NCBI RefSeq assembly: GCF_001612765.1
Contig: NZ_BDBB01000023.1
Location: 1-64,000 of the forward strand
DNA: 64,000 nt
From: Nocardia arthritidis NBRC 100137
Lineage (GTDB): Bacteria > Actinomycetota > Actinomycetes > Mycobacteriales > Mycobacteriaceae
Direction of reading: 5' to 3'
Shown here: piece by piece, positions 1-8,424 of the stretch
Numbering within the stretch: position 1 is the first letter of the stretch
How the letters are laid out: the number at the start of each line of letters is the position of its first letter
The notes under the pieces: model-generated
Seen by the model: the letters and a program-made list of their open reading frames with translations, nothing else
Databases searched by the model: none
Told to the model about the DNA's origin: nothing
Position numbers and translations under genes: made by a program

Positions 1-269
1 CAACGTGCAGAACATGGTGTTCAACACGCTGGAGCGGGGCCGCGCGGGCAAAACCCCCGACCCTGGGCCGAGGCCTCCGCGATGAAGCTGTATGCCTCTG
101 AGCGGCACCGAGGTGGCGATGGAAGCGGTCCAGCTCTTCGGCGGCAACGGCTACATGACCGAGTACCGCGTGGAGCAACTCGCCCGCGACGCCAAGTCGC
201 TGATGATCTACGCGGGCAGCAACGAGATCCAGGTGACCCACGATCGCGAAGGGGCTGCTGGCGCAGTAG
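1..269 (+). pseudogene. acyl-CoA dehydrogenase C-terminal remnant, frameshifted
   Basis: The first 269 bases encode the C-terminal helical domain of an acyl-CoA dehydrogenase, but only if the reading frame changes three times. Frame 2 gives NVQNMVFNTLERGRAGKTP, frame 1 gives AEASAMKLYASE (about 69-105), frame 2 again gives GTEVAMEAVQLFGGNGY and RDAKSLMIYAGSNEIQ (about 107-242), and frame 3 gives IAKGLLAQ followed by TAG at 267-269. The GGNGY and YAGSNEIQ motifs are those of the FAD/CoA-binding C-terminal bundle. The gene starts outside the window. Three shifts in under 200 bases mean either a decayed gene or local sequence error. I cannot tell which, and the intact protein motifs on both sides of each shift favour recent damage or error over old decay. 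Confidence 0.75.
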
Positions 270-411
270 TTTCGAGCCGGGCGACCTCGCAACGGCAGGG
301 GAAGCGGTACCGCACTTGCTCGCGCGACACCGCCCACCCGCCGCACCGAGCCGCGTGCGCTACGCCCTCAGTTCGATTGCCGACGTGCCCAGCTCAACCC
401 CGACTCCCGGT

Positions 412-480
412 GTCGAGCGAAGCGAGACCGAGCATGTTCCGTTCGCGGCCACAAAGGGGCCGCGAACACGCCGCGACGAA
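412..480 (+). repeat. dispersed hairpin repeat, copy A
   Basis: Contains GAGCGAAGCGAG (416-427), then a perfect 10-bp inverted repeat, GTTCGCGGCC (441-450) and GGCCGCGAAC (458-467), with a 7-base loop. The same arrangement recurs at 61921 (same orientation) and at 60934-61003 (reverse). It lies between the acyl-CoA dehydrogenase remnant and the stop of the hydrolase gene, so it may also serve as a transcript end. I see no coding capacity in 270-492. Confidence 0.7.
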
Positions 481-492
481 GTCCCGGCCAGA

Positions 493-1386
493 TCACACAG
501 CGCGCAACCGCGTGCGGCTGGCGTATACGTGCTCGGCGATGAGGGTGGCGATGCGGTCGGGGGCTTCCAGCATCGGCACGTGGCCGACGCCGTTGACCAG
601 GATGCGGTCGGCGGATTCGGGCAGTTCCTTCAGGTAGCGGCGTGCGTAGACGCGGTTGGGGATGACCCGGTCGTACTCCGCGAGCAGCAGCCGGACCGGC
701 GTCCGCAGGGTGGACAGGTCCTCCTGGGCCGGCGCTCGCATCGCGCCGAGGATCATCGGCACCATCGCCGGGCAGTGCAGCGCGGCGGCGAGGGCGGCGG
801 CGGCGTCGCGGCGGGGGACCGCGGAGGCATGCTTGCTCAGCGCGAGCAGCGCGACCCGCTGGGCGAGGGGGTTGCCGATCGCGAATCCGCCCAAGCGCTT
901 GCCGATCTGGACGATCGGCACCAGGGAGAGGAATTTCAGGTTGATTCGCCACTGGGTCAGCGAGGGCGCGTGCCAGCCGCCCGCGGGCGCGATGAGCGTC
1001 AATGTGCGGGCACGTCCGCGGCGGGCGAGTTCGACGCCGACCAGCCCGCCGAGCGAGTTGCCCGCGATATGGCAGGTGCGCCAGCCCAGTTCGTCGAGCT
1101 GATCACAGATCCCGTCGGCCAGCGTCGACACGTTCACCGCCGGGCCCTCGGTGGGCGCACCGCCCCAGTGCCCCGCGAACGCAGGCGCGAACACTTCGCA
1201 GTGCGTCGACAGCCGCGCGGCGGTCTGCTCCCAGCAGTGCGGCGACATCATGAATCCGTGCAGCAACAGCAGGGGGTCGCCGGAACCCACATGCAGTGCC
1301 TTGATCGGCTGGGGCTGTTTCGGCCGGGTGGAGCCGCGCGCGGCGGCGGAGGAGGACTGGGAGGTGTCGGACGACATCGTCTTCAC
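493..1386 (-). CDS. alpha/beta hydrolase
   Basis: A 297-residue alpha/beta-hydrolase-fold protein. The core strand LLLLHGF (about residue 40) supplies the oxyanion-hole HG motif. The nucleophile elbow GNSLGG (about 110) carries the serine, the acid is probably the Asp of LLLAEYDRVIP (about 235), and the His lies in GVGHVPMLEAPD (about 268), so the triad is complete and correctly ordered. About 28 low-complexity Ser/Ala-rich residues precede the fold, so the true start may be an internal Met or Val. The family covers esterases, epoxide hydrolases and C-C bond hydrolases, and the substrate cannot be told. It is divergent from exoA, with a 59-base gap that must hold both promoters. Confidence 0.85.
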   Translation of the reverse strand: MKTMSSDTSQSSSAAARGSTRPKQPQPIKALHVGSGDPLLLLHGFMMSPHCWEQTAARLSTHCEVFAPAFAGHWGGAPTEGPAVNVSTLADGICDQLDELGWRTCHIAGNSLGGLVGVELARRGRARTLTLIAPAGGWHAPSLTQWRINLKFLSLVPIVQIGKRLGGFAIGNPLAQRVALLALSKHASAVPRRDAAAALAAALHCPAMVPMILGAMRAPAQEDLSTLRTPVRLLLAEYDRVIPNRVYARRYLKELPESADRILVNGVGHVPMLEAPDRIATLIAEHVYASRTRLRAV

Positions 1387-1445
1387 CCCTTCCTGGACGG
1401 CAGTGTCCGGGGGACTTCATCTGACCAGCATTGTACGGTCGTGGA

Positions 1446-2222
1446 GTGCCGTATTTCTCGACAGTGAACGTGAACGGTGTCCGCGCCGCCGCCGGCAAGG
1501 GGCTGCTGGCCTGGCTCGCGGCCACCGAGGCCGACGTCGTGTGCGTGCAGGAGACCCGCGCGACCGACGAGCAGGTCCGGGCCGCGCTGGCTCCCGCGCT
1601 CGACGCGGGATGGCAACTGTCGCACGCCGAGCCGGAGTCGAAGGGCCGCGCCGGTGTCGGCATCCTGTCGCGGCGGGCGCCCTGCGCCGTGCGAGTCGGC
1701 TTCGGCAGCAGTGAGTTCGCCGCCGCGGGACGCTATCTCGAGGCCGACTTCGACGACGTCACCGTGGCCAGCGTCTACGTGCACTCCGGCGACGCGGGCA
1801 CGGTGCGCCAAGACGAGAAGTATCGCTTCATGGCCGAACTCGGCGCCTATCTCACCGCGCGAACCGGGGACTTCGTGGTCGCCGGGGACTGGAATATCGC
1901 GCACACCGAGCGGGATCTGAAGAACTGGAAGGGCAACCTGAAGTCGGCCGGCTTCCTGCCGCAGGAGCGGGCGTGGATCGATGAGCTGCTGGCCGCGGGC
2001 TACGTCGACGTGGTGCGCCACCTGCATCCCGGGGTCGACGGCCCGTACAGCTGGTGGTCCTACCGGGGCCGCGCGTTCGACAACGACAGCGGCTGGCGCA
2101 TCGACTATCAGCTGGCCCGAGGCGATCTGGCCACTCGTGCCAAAGACGCGCTGGTCGAGCGCGCCGCCGCCTACGACCAGCGTTGGTCCGACCACGCTCC
2201 GGTCACGGTGCAGTACCGATGA
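1446..2222 (+). CDS. xthA: exodeoxyribonuclease III / AP endonuclease
   Basis: About 258 residues, the usual length for the ExoIII/APE1 endonuclease family that cuts DNA at abasic sites and trims 3' ends during base excision repair. It begins with the family signature TVNVNGVRAA. The metal-binding Glu lies in VVCVQETRA, the Asp/Asn pair in VVAGDWNIAH, and the catalytic Asp-His pair in WSDHAPV at the end. YSWWSYRGRAFDNDSGWRID is the usual DNA-binding loop. I chose GTG 1446, which places the fold near the N-terminus; an in-frame TTG at 1431 is the alternative. Its TGA overlaps the ATG of the next gene, so exoA, the RNase and barstar are probably cotranscribed. Confidence 0.9.
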   Translation: MPYFSTVNVNGVRAAAGKGLLAWLAATEADVVCVQETRATDEQVRAALAPALDAGWQLSHAEPESKGRAGVGILSRRAPCAVRVGFGSSEFAAAGRYLEADFDDVTVASVYVHSGDAGTVRQDEKYRFMAELGAYLTARTGDFVVAGDWNIAHTERDLKNWKGNLKSAGFLPQERAWIDELLAAGYVDVVRHLHPGVDGPYSWWSYRGRAFDNDSGWRIDYQLARGDLATRAKDALVERAAAYDQRWSDHAPVTVQYR

Positions 2223-2698
2223 ACCGGTCGCCGTTGGTCAAGCGCGGTCTCGGTGTCCTGGGCGCGGTCGCGCTGGTGCTGCTCGCCGCGGTGCTCGCCC
2301 TGTACGACGGGGGCGATGCCACAACGTCCACGTCCGCGAGTCGCGCGACCACCGCGGCGGCGAGCACGGCCACCGCGTCGCGCGGGGACAGCGCGTCGCC
2401 GGTCACCCAGGCGTCCGGTGTGCCGGAGCGCGCGTACGTCACGCTGCGGGAGATCGATGCGGGCCGGTGGCCGGGCTCGGCGAATGCCCCGGGCACCAAA
2501 GGGGGCGAGCGATGGCAGAACCGCGGCGGCGACCTGCCCGCCGCGGACGGTTCCGGCAAGCCGATCACCTATCGGGAATGGGATGTCAATCCCAAGCAGC
2601 CCGGCCGATCGCGCGACGCCGAACGCATTGTCACCGGCAGCGACGGCTCGGCCTGGTACACCGGTGACCACTACAAGACCTTCACGAGGATGCGCTGA
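2219..2698 (+). CDS. secreted barnase-type ribonuclease
   Basis: 159 residues. An N-terminal signal/anchor (KRGLGVLGAVALVLLAAVLAL, residues about 8-28) is followed by a Ser/Thr/Ala-rich spacer and a microbial RNase N1/T1-barnase domain from about residue 70. Catalytic residues of the family are all recognisable: Glu in ITYREWDVN, Arg in DAERIVTGSDG and His in YTGDHYKTF near the C-terminus. The protein should therefore be an extracytoplasmic guanyl-preferring RNase. Its ATG overlaps the exoA stop (ATGA), and its own stop overlaps the ATG of a barstar-family inhibitor, the classical toxin-inhibitor arrangement. It could be an antibacterial weapon or a nutrient-scavenging enzyme. Confidence 0.88.
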   Translation: MNRSPLVKRGLGVLGAVALVLLAAVLALYDGGDATTSTSASRATTAAASTATASRGDSASPVTQASGVPERAYVTLREIDAGRWPGSANAPGTKGGERWQNRGGDLPAADGSGKPITYREWDVNPKQPGRSRDAERIVTGSDGSAWYTGDHYKTFTRMR

Positions 2699-3192
2699 TG
2701 ACAAAGACCGTCACGCTGTCGCAGTTCCTTGCCCGTCCCGACGCGGACGACGCCCCGCCCCGCGCGGCGCTCGCCCCGCCGCGCGTCACGTTCGGCGCCC
2801 TCGCTGTGGACGCCGCCGAGTTCAGCGGTGTGCGGGACAAGGCGCCCCCCGGCTACCTGGTGCGCGAGCTGCGCGGCGCGAAGATGCCCACCACCGCGCG
2901 GCTCTTCGACGAGTTCGCCGCCGCGTTCCAATTCCCGTACTACTTCGGCGAGAACAAGGACGCGTTCGACGAATGCCTGCGTGACCTGGACGATTTCCTC
3001 GGCGAAGGGGCCGGATACGTTGCCGTGGTGCGCGACTCGGCCGGATTGCTCGCCTACGAGCCGATCGAGCGCGACTGGTTCGCCGAGGCCATGCGCGACT
3101 GCGCGGCCTACTGGTCGCGGCGGGATGTGCTGTTCCGGGTCGTCCTGCAAGGCGACGCGCCCGACCTCGAGGACGTATCCCTGCGGCTGTGA
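2698..3192 (+). CDS. barstar-family RNase inhibitor
   Basis: 164 residues; the C-terminal 110 form a barstar domain. Features seen are the strand GYLVRELRGAKMPTTARLFD, then a helix and PYYFGENKDAFDECLRDLDD, the acidic helix that in Bacillus barstar plugs the RNase active site, and a final strand VLFRVVLQG. The N-terminal 50 residues are Pro/Ala-rich and not part of the fold. The start overlaps the stop of the barnase-type gene by four bases, so translational coupling is likely. That makes sense for a cytoplasmic inhibitor that must be present before the RNase is exported. Confidence 0.9.
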   Translation: MTKTVTLSQFLARPDADDAPPRAALAPPRVTFGALAVDAAEFSGVRDKAPPGYLVRELRGAKMPTTARLFDEFAAAFQFPYYFGENKDAFDECLRDLDDFLGEGAGYVAVVRDSAGLLAYEPIERDWFAEAMRDCAAYWSRRDVLFRVVLQGDAPDLEDVSLRL

Positions 3193-3201
3193 GCGGGACG
3201 G

Positions 3202-3837
3202 TTACCGCAGTTTTTCCGCAAGGTCCTCACCGAGCAGGACGAACACGTCCACCGTGTGCTCGATCAATTCGTCGCGGGTGAGGTTCAGATCGCCCTGTAG
3301 CCAGGCGGTCAGCGTCTGCACCAGCCCGCCGACCAGGTACAGGGCGCGGAAGTCGATCGCCGGGGCCGGGGCCGAGTCGGGCATCCGGTAGAAGTCGGTG
3401 CCCTCCGAGGCCACCATCCGCGCGAACACGCGCACCGTCTCGGTGGTGCGGGCGCGGAGCTCCGGTGTCGCCATGCCCGCGATCAGGGCTGCTTTCGCCT
3501 TGCGCGGGTCGTCGGTGAGCAGGTGCACGCCCGCGGTGATCGCGGCGTGCGCGGTCGCGCGCGTGTCCGGCGCGGCGGTGCGCACCGCGGCGAGGATGGC
3601 CACCGCGAGTTCCTCCGCGATCCCGTCGATCAGGGCGGTGAGCACGCCGTCACGACTGTCGAAGTTCTCGTAGTAGTACCGCTCGTTGAGACCGGCCCGC
3701 GCGCACAGCCCCGACACGGTCAGCTTCCCCAGCCCTTCCGTGCCGATGATCTCCAGCGCGGCCTCCAGCAATGCCGCACGCCGCTGCGCCCGGCGCTCCT
3801 CGGCGGAGATGCCCCCGTAAGTCCGTTGCGCCGTCAC
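3202..3837 (-). CDS. TetR-family transcriptional regulator
   Basis: 211 residues starting at GTG 3837. The N-terminal TetR helix-turn-helix is clear (RRAALLEAALEIIGTEGLGK, then VSGLCARAGLNERYYYENF), followed by an all-helical ligand domain with TETR_C-like character. It is divergent from the DUF2236 gene, whose upstream region contains two similar palindromes (3889-3943). These are the natural candidates for its operator, which implies that it represses the DUF2236 gene and perhaps itself. The Tyr-rich recognition turn NERYYYENF is typical of actinobacterial members. The inducer is unknown. Confidence 0.88.
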   Translation of the reverse strand: MTAQRTYGGISAEERRAQRRAALLEAALEIIGTEGLGKLTVSGLCARAGLNERYYYENFDSRDGVLTALIDGIAEELAVAILAAVRTAAPDTRATAHAAITAGVHLLTDDPRKAKAALIAGMATPELRARTTETVRVFARMVASEGTDFYRMPDSAPAPAIDFRALYLVGGLVQTLTAWLQGDLNLTRDELIEHTVDVFVLLGEDLAEKLR

Positions 3838-3888
3838 CCTTCGATTCTTACAGGTGCGCCGGCTCCCACGCCGGGCGTCGACAAAACA

Positions 3889-3943
3889 TTCTGGCAGGGA
3901 GTATTGCCAGAAATGCGGATTCTGGGGGATGCTATTGCCAGAT
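3889..3943. promoter_or_regulatory. two tandem TTCTGG-N12-CCAGAA-type palindromes, probable TetR operator
   Basis: Palindrome 1 is TTCTGGCA (3889-3896), 8 bases, TGCCAGAA (3905-3912). Palindrome 2 is TTCTGG (3920-3925) with TGCCAGAT (3936-3943). Both span 24 bases and start 31 bases apart, close to three helical turns, so two dimers would bind on the same face. They lie between the start of the TetR gene and the ATG of the DUF2236 gene. Binding by the neighbouring TetR protein is inference. Confidence 0.6.
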
Positions 3944-3964
3944 GTGCTCGACGAGGAGGCGGCG

Positions 3965-4897
3965 ATGTCCGAGCCCGGATATTTCAGTGACCACTCGATG
4001 GTCCGGCGGGTGATGAGCAAGCGCGCGGTGGGGCTGACCTACGGCTTGCGCGCATTGGTGATCGGCGCGGTGCACCCGCTGCTGTATGTCGGCACCGCGG
4101 AGAACACCGAGCATCGGATGACGCCCTACACCCGGCTCGCGCTGACCGGCCGCCTGTTCGAGGCGGTGTTCCTCGGCAGCAGGTCCGAGGCCGACCGCGC
4201 CCTGGCGTTCACCAGGAAACGGCACGTCAGAGTGCGTGGCGCGCTGCCGGAGGATGCCGGAGCGCGCCACCCCGCCGGCACCGGGTACTCCGCGCTCGAT
4301 CCGCACCTGATGTTCATGACGATGGCCTTCACCTTCGACTCGGCCGAGGTGATGTACGACCTGCTGGTGCGCACCATGACCTTGGGCGAGCGCGAGGGGC
4401 TCTACCAGGACTACGTGCGCTGGGGCGAGCTGTTCGGCATGCCAGCGGACGCGGCGCCGGGCAGCTACCGCGAGTTCCGCGCGTACTTCGACGGCTATCT
4501 GGCCTCCGACGAGCTGTTCCTCACCGACGAGGCGCGGTTGGTGGGCTCATACCTGGCCGGACAGCGCGTCCCCTACTCGCAGGGCGTGCCGTTGCAGCAG
4601 GTCACCTCCGCGTTCTACCTGCTGGTGCAGGGCAGCCTGCCGCCCCGGATCCGCCGGATGTACGGGATGCGGTGGGGTGTGGCCGAAGAGGTCGCCTACC
4701 AGGGCCTGTCCCGGGCGGTCCGCACCGCGCATATGTCGGTTCCGCTGGTGCCACCGGTGCTGCGTGGCACCCTCGCCGGGCCCAGCACACCGGTCTACAA
4801 GAGGCTGTCCCAGCGCGAACACGAACTGGTCAGTGGCGGACGGCCGAGTATGCCGGGGGTGGACCCGCGCAACTGGGTGCAGCGAAATTCCGCTTGA
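3965..4897 (+). CDS. DUF2236 oxygenase MpaB-like protein
   Basis: 310 residues. It resembles the DUF2236 (mycophenolic acid MpaB / latex-clearing Lcp-like) family of helical, probably haem- or metal-binding oxygenases. Supporting features are RALVIGAVHPLLYVGTAE near the N-terminus, the YSALDPHLMFMTMAFTFDSA core with the conserved His, and FGMPADAAPGSYREFRAY. The start at ATG 3965 is chosen because it follows GAGGAGGCGGCG (RBS-like) and agrees with the family start; an upstream in-frame extension would run through the palindromic operators. The gene lies opposite a TetR repressor, so it is probably inducible by a substrate. trpS follows after 22 bases. Confidence 0.8.
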   Translation: MSEPGYFSDHSMVRRVMSKRAVGLTYGLRALVIGAVHPLLYVGTAENTEHRMTPYTRLALTGRLFEAVFLGSRSEADRALAFTRKRHVRVRGALPEDAGARHPAGTGYSALDPHLMFMTMAFTFDSAEVMYDLLVRTMTLGEREGLYQDYVRWGELFGMPADAAPGSYREFRAYFDGYLASDELFLTDEARLVGSYLAGQRVPYSQGVPLQQVTSAFYLLVQGSLPPRIRRMYGMRWGVAEEVAYQGLSRAVRTAHMSVPLVPPVLRGTLAGPSTPVYKRLSQREHELVSGGRPSMPGVDPRNWVQRNSA

Positions 4898-4919
4898 GCC
4901 GCATGGGAAGATCGGGGGT

Positions 4920-5951
4920 ATGTCCAGTCCTGCGCCCACCCCGGCCGCCGAACGCAAGCAGCGGGTTCTTTCCGGGATCCAGCCGACCAGCTCCTCGTTT
5001 CATCTCGGGAACTACCTTGGCGCGCTGCAGTACTGGGTGACCATGCAGGACGACTACGACGCGCTGTATTTCATCCCGAACATGCACGCGATCACGGTGC
5101 CGCAGGATCCCAAGGAGCTGAAGGCGCGCACGAAGGCCGCCGCCGCCCAGTTGCTGGCTATCGGCATCGACCCGAAGAAGTCCACGCTGTTCGTGCAGAG
5201 CCAGGTGCCCGAGCACGCCGAGCTGACCTGGGTGCTCAGCTGCATCACCGGTTTCGGCGAGGCCAGCCGGATGACCCAGTTCAAGGACAAGTCGGTGAAG
5301 CAAGGCGCGGAGAACGCGACCGTCGGCCTGTTCACCTATCCGGTGCTCATGGCCGCCGACATCCTGCTCTACCGCGCCCATCAGGTGCCAGTCGGTGAGG
5401 ATCAGCGCCAGCACTTGGAGCTGACCCGGAACCTGGCCCAGCGCTTCAACACTCGGTTCAAGAAGACGTTCGTGGTGCCGGAGGCGCATATCGTCAAGGG
5501 CACGGCGAAGATCTACGACCTGCAGGACCCCACCGCCAAGATGAGCAAGTCCGCCTCCACCGACGCGGGCCTGATCAATCTGCTCGACGACCCGAAGGTC
5601 ACCGTGAAGAAGGTGAAGTCCGCGGTCACCGACACCGAACGCGAGATCCGCTACGACCCGGAACGCAAGCCGGGCGTCAGTAACCTGCTGGTGATCCTGA
5701 GTTCGCTCACCGGCGCGCCGATCGTCACGCTGGAGAAGGATTTCGAGGGTAAGGGTTACGGCGAGCTGAAAGCCGACGTGGCCGACGCGCTGGTCGAATT
5801 CGTCACGCCGCTGCGCGCGAAGGTGCAAGAGTACCTGTCGGATCAAGGCGAACTCGACCGCGTACTCGCCGCTGGAGCCGAGCGCGCCCGAGAGATCGCG
5901 GGCAACACTCTCGCGCAGGTCTACGACCGGGTCGGTTTGCCGAGTCGCTGA
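4920..5951 (+). CDS. trpS: tryptophanyl-tRNA synthetase
   Basis: 343 residues, the normal length for bacterial class I TrpRS, which charges tRNA-Trp in the cytoplasm. The HIGH-type motif is in GIQPTSSSFHLGNYLGA (about residue 20-36) and the KMSKS loop is exact in DPTAKMSKSAS (about 205). GEDQRQHLELTRNLAQRFN is the Trp-pocket helix. The ATG at 4920 follows GGGGGT. The 22-base gap after the DUF2236 gene leaves open whether it has its own promoter. It is an essential housekeeping gene and anchors this end of the window as core chromosome. Confidence 0.97.
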   Translation: MSSPAPTPAAERKQRVLSGIQPTSSSFHLGNYLGALQYWVTMQDDYDALYFIPNMHAITVPQDPKELKARTKAAAAQLLAIGIDPKKSTLFVQSQVPEHAELTWVLSCITGFGEASRMTQFKDKSVKQGAENATVGLFTYPVLMAADILLYRAHQVPVGEDQRQHLELTRNLAQRFNTRFKKTFVVPEAHIVKGTAKIYDLQDPTAKMSKSASTDAGLINLLDDPKVTVKKVKSAVTDTEREIRYDPERKPGVSNLLVILSSLTGAPIVTLEKDFEGKGYGELKADVADALVEFVTPLRAKVQEYLSDQGELDRVLAAGAERAREIAGNTLAQVYDRVGLPSR

Positions 5952-6015
5952 ACGGCTACTTCACCTCCGTGCGCCCCGTCAGGCGTCGTGCGAGGTCTCT
6001 TGGTCGAAGGGGCGA

Positions 6016-7050
6016 ATGGTGCAGGTGATCGACAACGTCAAGGCCGGGATCGAACGCCGGGTCCAGGCACAGCCGTGGCTGGACCATCTGGTCCGTACGG
6101 CGGGGCGCTACCAGCGGCAACGGGGTAACTACTACGCGGCGGGCATCACGTATTTCACTGTGCTGTCGATGTTCCCGCTGCTGATGATCGCTTTCGCGGT
6201 CGCGGGCCTGGTCTTGTCCAGCAATCCGGATTTGCTCGAGGAGTTACGCGCCAAGATCATCGAGAACATTCCGGGCTCGTTCGGCACCCAAGTGAACGAC
6301 CTGGTCGATCAGGCGGTCGAGTCGCGGGGCGCGGTCGGCGTCCTGGGTCTGTTGACCGGCGTCTACAGCGGGCTGGGCTGGATGGCCAACCTGCGGGCCG
6401 CGCTCACCGAGCAGTGGGAGCAGAAGTCTCCGGACGGCAATTGGCTGATGACCAAGCTCTCCGATCTCGGGGCGCTGGTCGGTCTCGGTCTCGCCTTCAC
6501 GGTATCGCTGGGGTTGTCGGCGGTGGCCTCGGGCACCCTCGGCAGGCGGCTGCTCGAGAGCGTCGGCCTCGGTGAAGCGCCCGGGGCGGGCGTGCTGCTG
6601 TGGCTGTCGTCGACCTTGCTCGGGTTCCTCGCCTCCTGGGCGGTGTTCGCGTGGGTCATCGCGAGGTTGCCCCGGGAACCGGTGACGCTCGCCAGCGCCG
6701 TCAAGGCGGCCGCGCTGGCCGCGGTGGTGTTCGAGGTGTTCAAGATCGTCGCGTCGATCTATCTGCGCTCGGTGCTGAACAGCCCCGCCGGCGCTACCTT
6801 CGGCTCGATCATCGGCCTGATGGTGTTCAGCTATGTCACCTACCGCATCGTCCTGTTCGCCACCGCCTGGGCGGCCACCGCCACGGAGAACGAACCGGAA
6901 GCGGAGATTCCCGCGCCCGGCCCCGCCGTGATCGCGCCGCGGGTCAGCGCACGCGACATCTCGGTGGGCGTGGGCGCCACCTACTTCGGCGCGGGTGCGC
7001 TCGCGGCCCTCGCACTTTCTGGATTGCGCAAGTTGCCGGGCCGTCGGTGA
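6016..7050 (+). CDS. YihY/YhjD-family inner membrane protein
   Basis: 344 residues with about six membrane segments (for example YFTVLSMFPLLMIAFAVAGL near 50-70 and VLLWLSSTLLGFLASWAVFA near 200). The signature of the YihY family (formerly called RNase BN) is present: RQRGNYYAAGITYFTVLSMF and SPAGATFGSIIGLMVFSYVT. Members called YhjD lie next to trpS in many actinobacteria. The old RNase BN assignment is considered wrong, and a transport or envelope role is more likely. The C-terminal tail is Pro/Glu-rich and cytosolic or periplasmic. It follows trpS by 64 bases in the same direction. Confidence 0.88.
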   Translation: MVQVIDNVKAGIERRVQAQPWLDHLVRTAGRYQRQRGNYYAAGITYFTVLSMFPLLMIAFAVAGLVLSSNPDLLEELRAKIIENIPGSFGTQVNDLVDQAVESRGAVGVLGLLTGVYSGLGWMANLRAALTEQWEQKSPDGNWLMTKLSDLGALVGLGLAFTVSLGLSAVASGTLGRRLLESVGLGEAPGAGVLLWLSSTLLGFLASWAVFAWVIARLPREPVTLASAVKAAALAAVVFEVFKIVASIYLRSVLNSPAGATFGSIIGLMVFSYVTYRIVLFATAWAATATENEPEAEIPAPGPAVIAPRVSARDISVGVGATYFGAGALAALALSGLRKLPGRR

Positions 7051-7058
7051 ACGTTCGA

Positions 7059-8360
7059 TCAGCGTCGCCGGTTGGCCTGGCGTGCGCCTAGCAACAGCGC
7101 GGCGACCAAGAGGACACCGCCGATGATCAGCGTGGTCCTGGCGCCGGTGCGGCGGTCTTCGGCTGCGGGCATGGCGGACGGGTCGCTGCCCGGCATCGAA
7201 GGCGTGGCCCGGTCGCTGCCCGCCGCGGGCGGCGCGGCCAGGGTGACCGCGCTCTGGTCGCGCTGGGCTATCACCGCGCCGGGCAGGTTGCCGATCGAGG
7301 CGCCGCGGGGCAACGCGAAGCCGTAGTCGAGCAGGCGGGCGGCCTGTTCCCACGGCCGAATCGGCCGCACGTCGGCCTTGAGCAGGGTGACGGCGAGCCT
7401 GCGGCCGTTGCGCTGGGCGGCGGCGACGAAGGTCTGGCGCGCGTCGTCGGTGAAGCCGGTCTTGCCGCCGAGGGCGCCGTCGTAGTTGTAGAGCAGCTGA
7501 TTGTCGTTGCCGATCGGGTAGCCGGGGCGGTCGGTGTCGCCGGGAACCGCCGGGTCGGCGGGGTAGCCCGGGAAGTCGGCCTGCTCGGTGTGAATCAGCT
7601 CCGCGAACAGCGGGATGGTCATGGCCTCGCGGAACAGCACGGCGAGGTCGTAGGCCGACGTGCTCATCCCGGGCCCGTCCAGACCGGACGGTGTGGCCGT
7701 GCGAGTGTCCATGGCGCGCAACGATTTCGCGAGGTCGTTCATCTTCGCGACGGTCGCGGCGTCGCCGCCCAGTTGCGCGGCGATGGCATGCGCGGCGTCG
7801 TTGCCCGAGGCCATGATCAACGCCTGCATGAGCTGCCGGTTGGTGTAGCGGCCGCCGGGGCCGATGCCCACCCGGGTGCCGTCGGCATCGGCATCGGCCT
7901 GCGTGCCGACCACCACCTTGTCGAGACTCAGCGTGCGCAGCGCCAGCGTGGCCAGTAGCACTTTGATCGTGCTGGCGGGCCGGTAGCGCCCGTGCGGGTC
8001 CTTCGCCGCGAGCACTTCGCCGGTATCCAGATCCGCCACCAACCAGGCTGTCGCCGAAACCTCCTGTGGGGCAGGCGGTGCGGCTTTGGGCAGCACGACT
8101 CCGCAGTCACCGAGGCGGGGCCCGCCGATCGGCGGGGAAGGGATCGGTAGCGGTGCGGGAGTCGACTGTCCCGGGGCGGGCACCTCGGAGGCGTCGATCG
8201 GCGCGGGCGGCAACGTCTTCTGCGGGCAGCCGTCGGTGTTCGGGGTGGTGAACGGCGTAGTGGTGCTGGGCTCGGCGAGGGACGGCGCGGCCGTCGTTGC
8301 GATCGCGGCGACGGCCAGCACGGCGCCCACGCAGAGCAAGGCACGGCGAGTGATCTTCAT
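7059..8360 (-). CDS. dacB: D-alanyl-D-alanine carboxypeptidase
   Basis: 433 residues, peptidase family S11 penicillin-binding protein that trims the terminal D-Ala from peptidoglycan stem peptides. Signal peptide RRALLCVGAVLAVAAIATTA (about 4-24). A Pro-rich linker runs to about 110. The three active-site motifs are in order: SxxK in RPASTIKVL, SxN in MASGND and KTG in LGGKTGFTD. The C-terminus has a Pro-rich stretch and a membrane anchor (TLIIGGVLLVAALLLGA) ending in positive charges, as in other actinobacterial DacB/DacD. Start ATG 8360 gives a textbook signal peptide. It is convergent with the yhjD-like gene and divergent from the MFS gene. Confidence 0.92.
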   Translation of the reverse strand: MKITRRALLCVGAVLAVAAIATTAAPSLAEPSTTTPFTTPNTDGCPQKTLPPAPIDASEVPAPGQSTPAPLPIPSPPIGGPRLGDCGVVLPKAAPPAPQEVSATAWLVADLDTGEVLAAKDPHGRYRPASTIKVLLATLALRTLSLDKVVVGTQADADADGTRVGIGPGGRYTNRQLMQALIMASGNDAAHAIAAQLGGDAATVAKMNDLAKSLRAMDTRTATPSGLDGPGMSTSAYDLAVLFREAMTIPLFAELIHTEQADFPGYPADPAVPGDTDRPGYPIGNDNQLLYNYDGALGGKTGFTDDARQTFVAAAQRNGRRLAVTLLKADVRPIRPWEQAARLLDYGFALPRGASIGNLPGAVIAQRDQSAVTLAAPPAAGSDRATPSMPGSDPSAMPAAEDRRTGARTTLIIGGVLLVAALLLGARQANRRR

Positions 8361-8424
8361 CGCCGATGAGCCTAGCGAGCGGGCCGGTGATCGGTCGCAC
8401 ACACTCACGCCTTCGGCGGCGATA

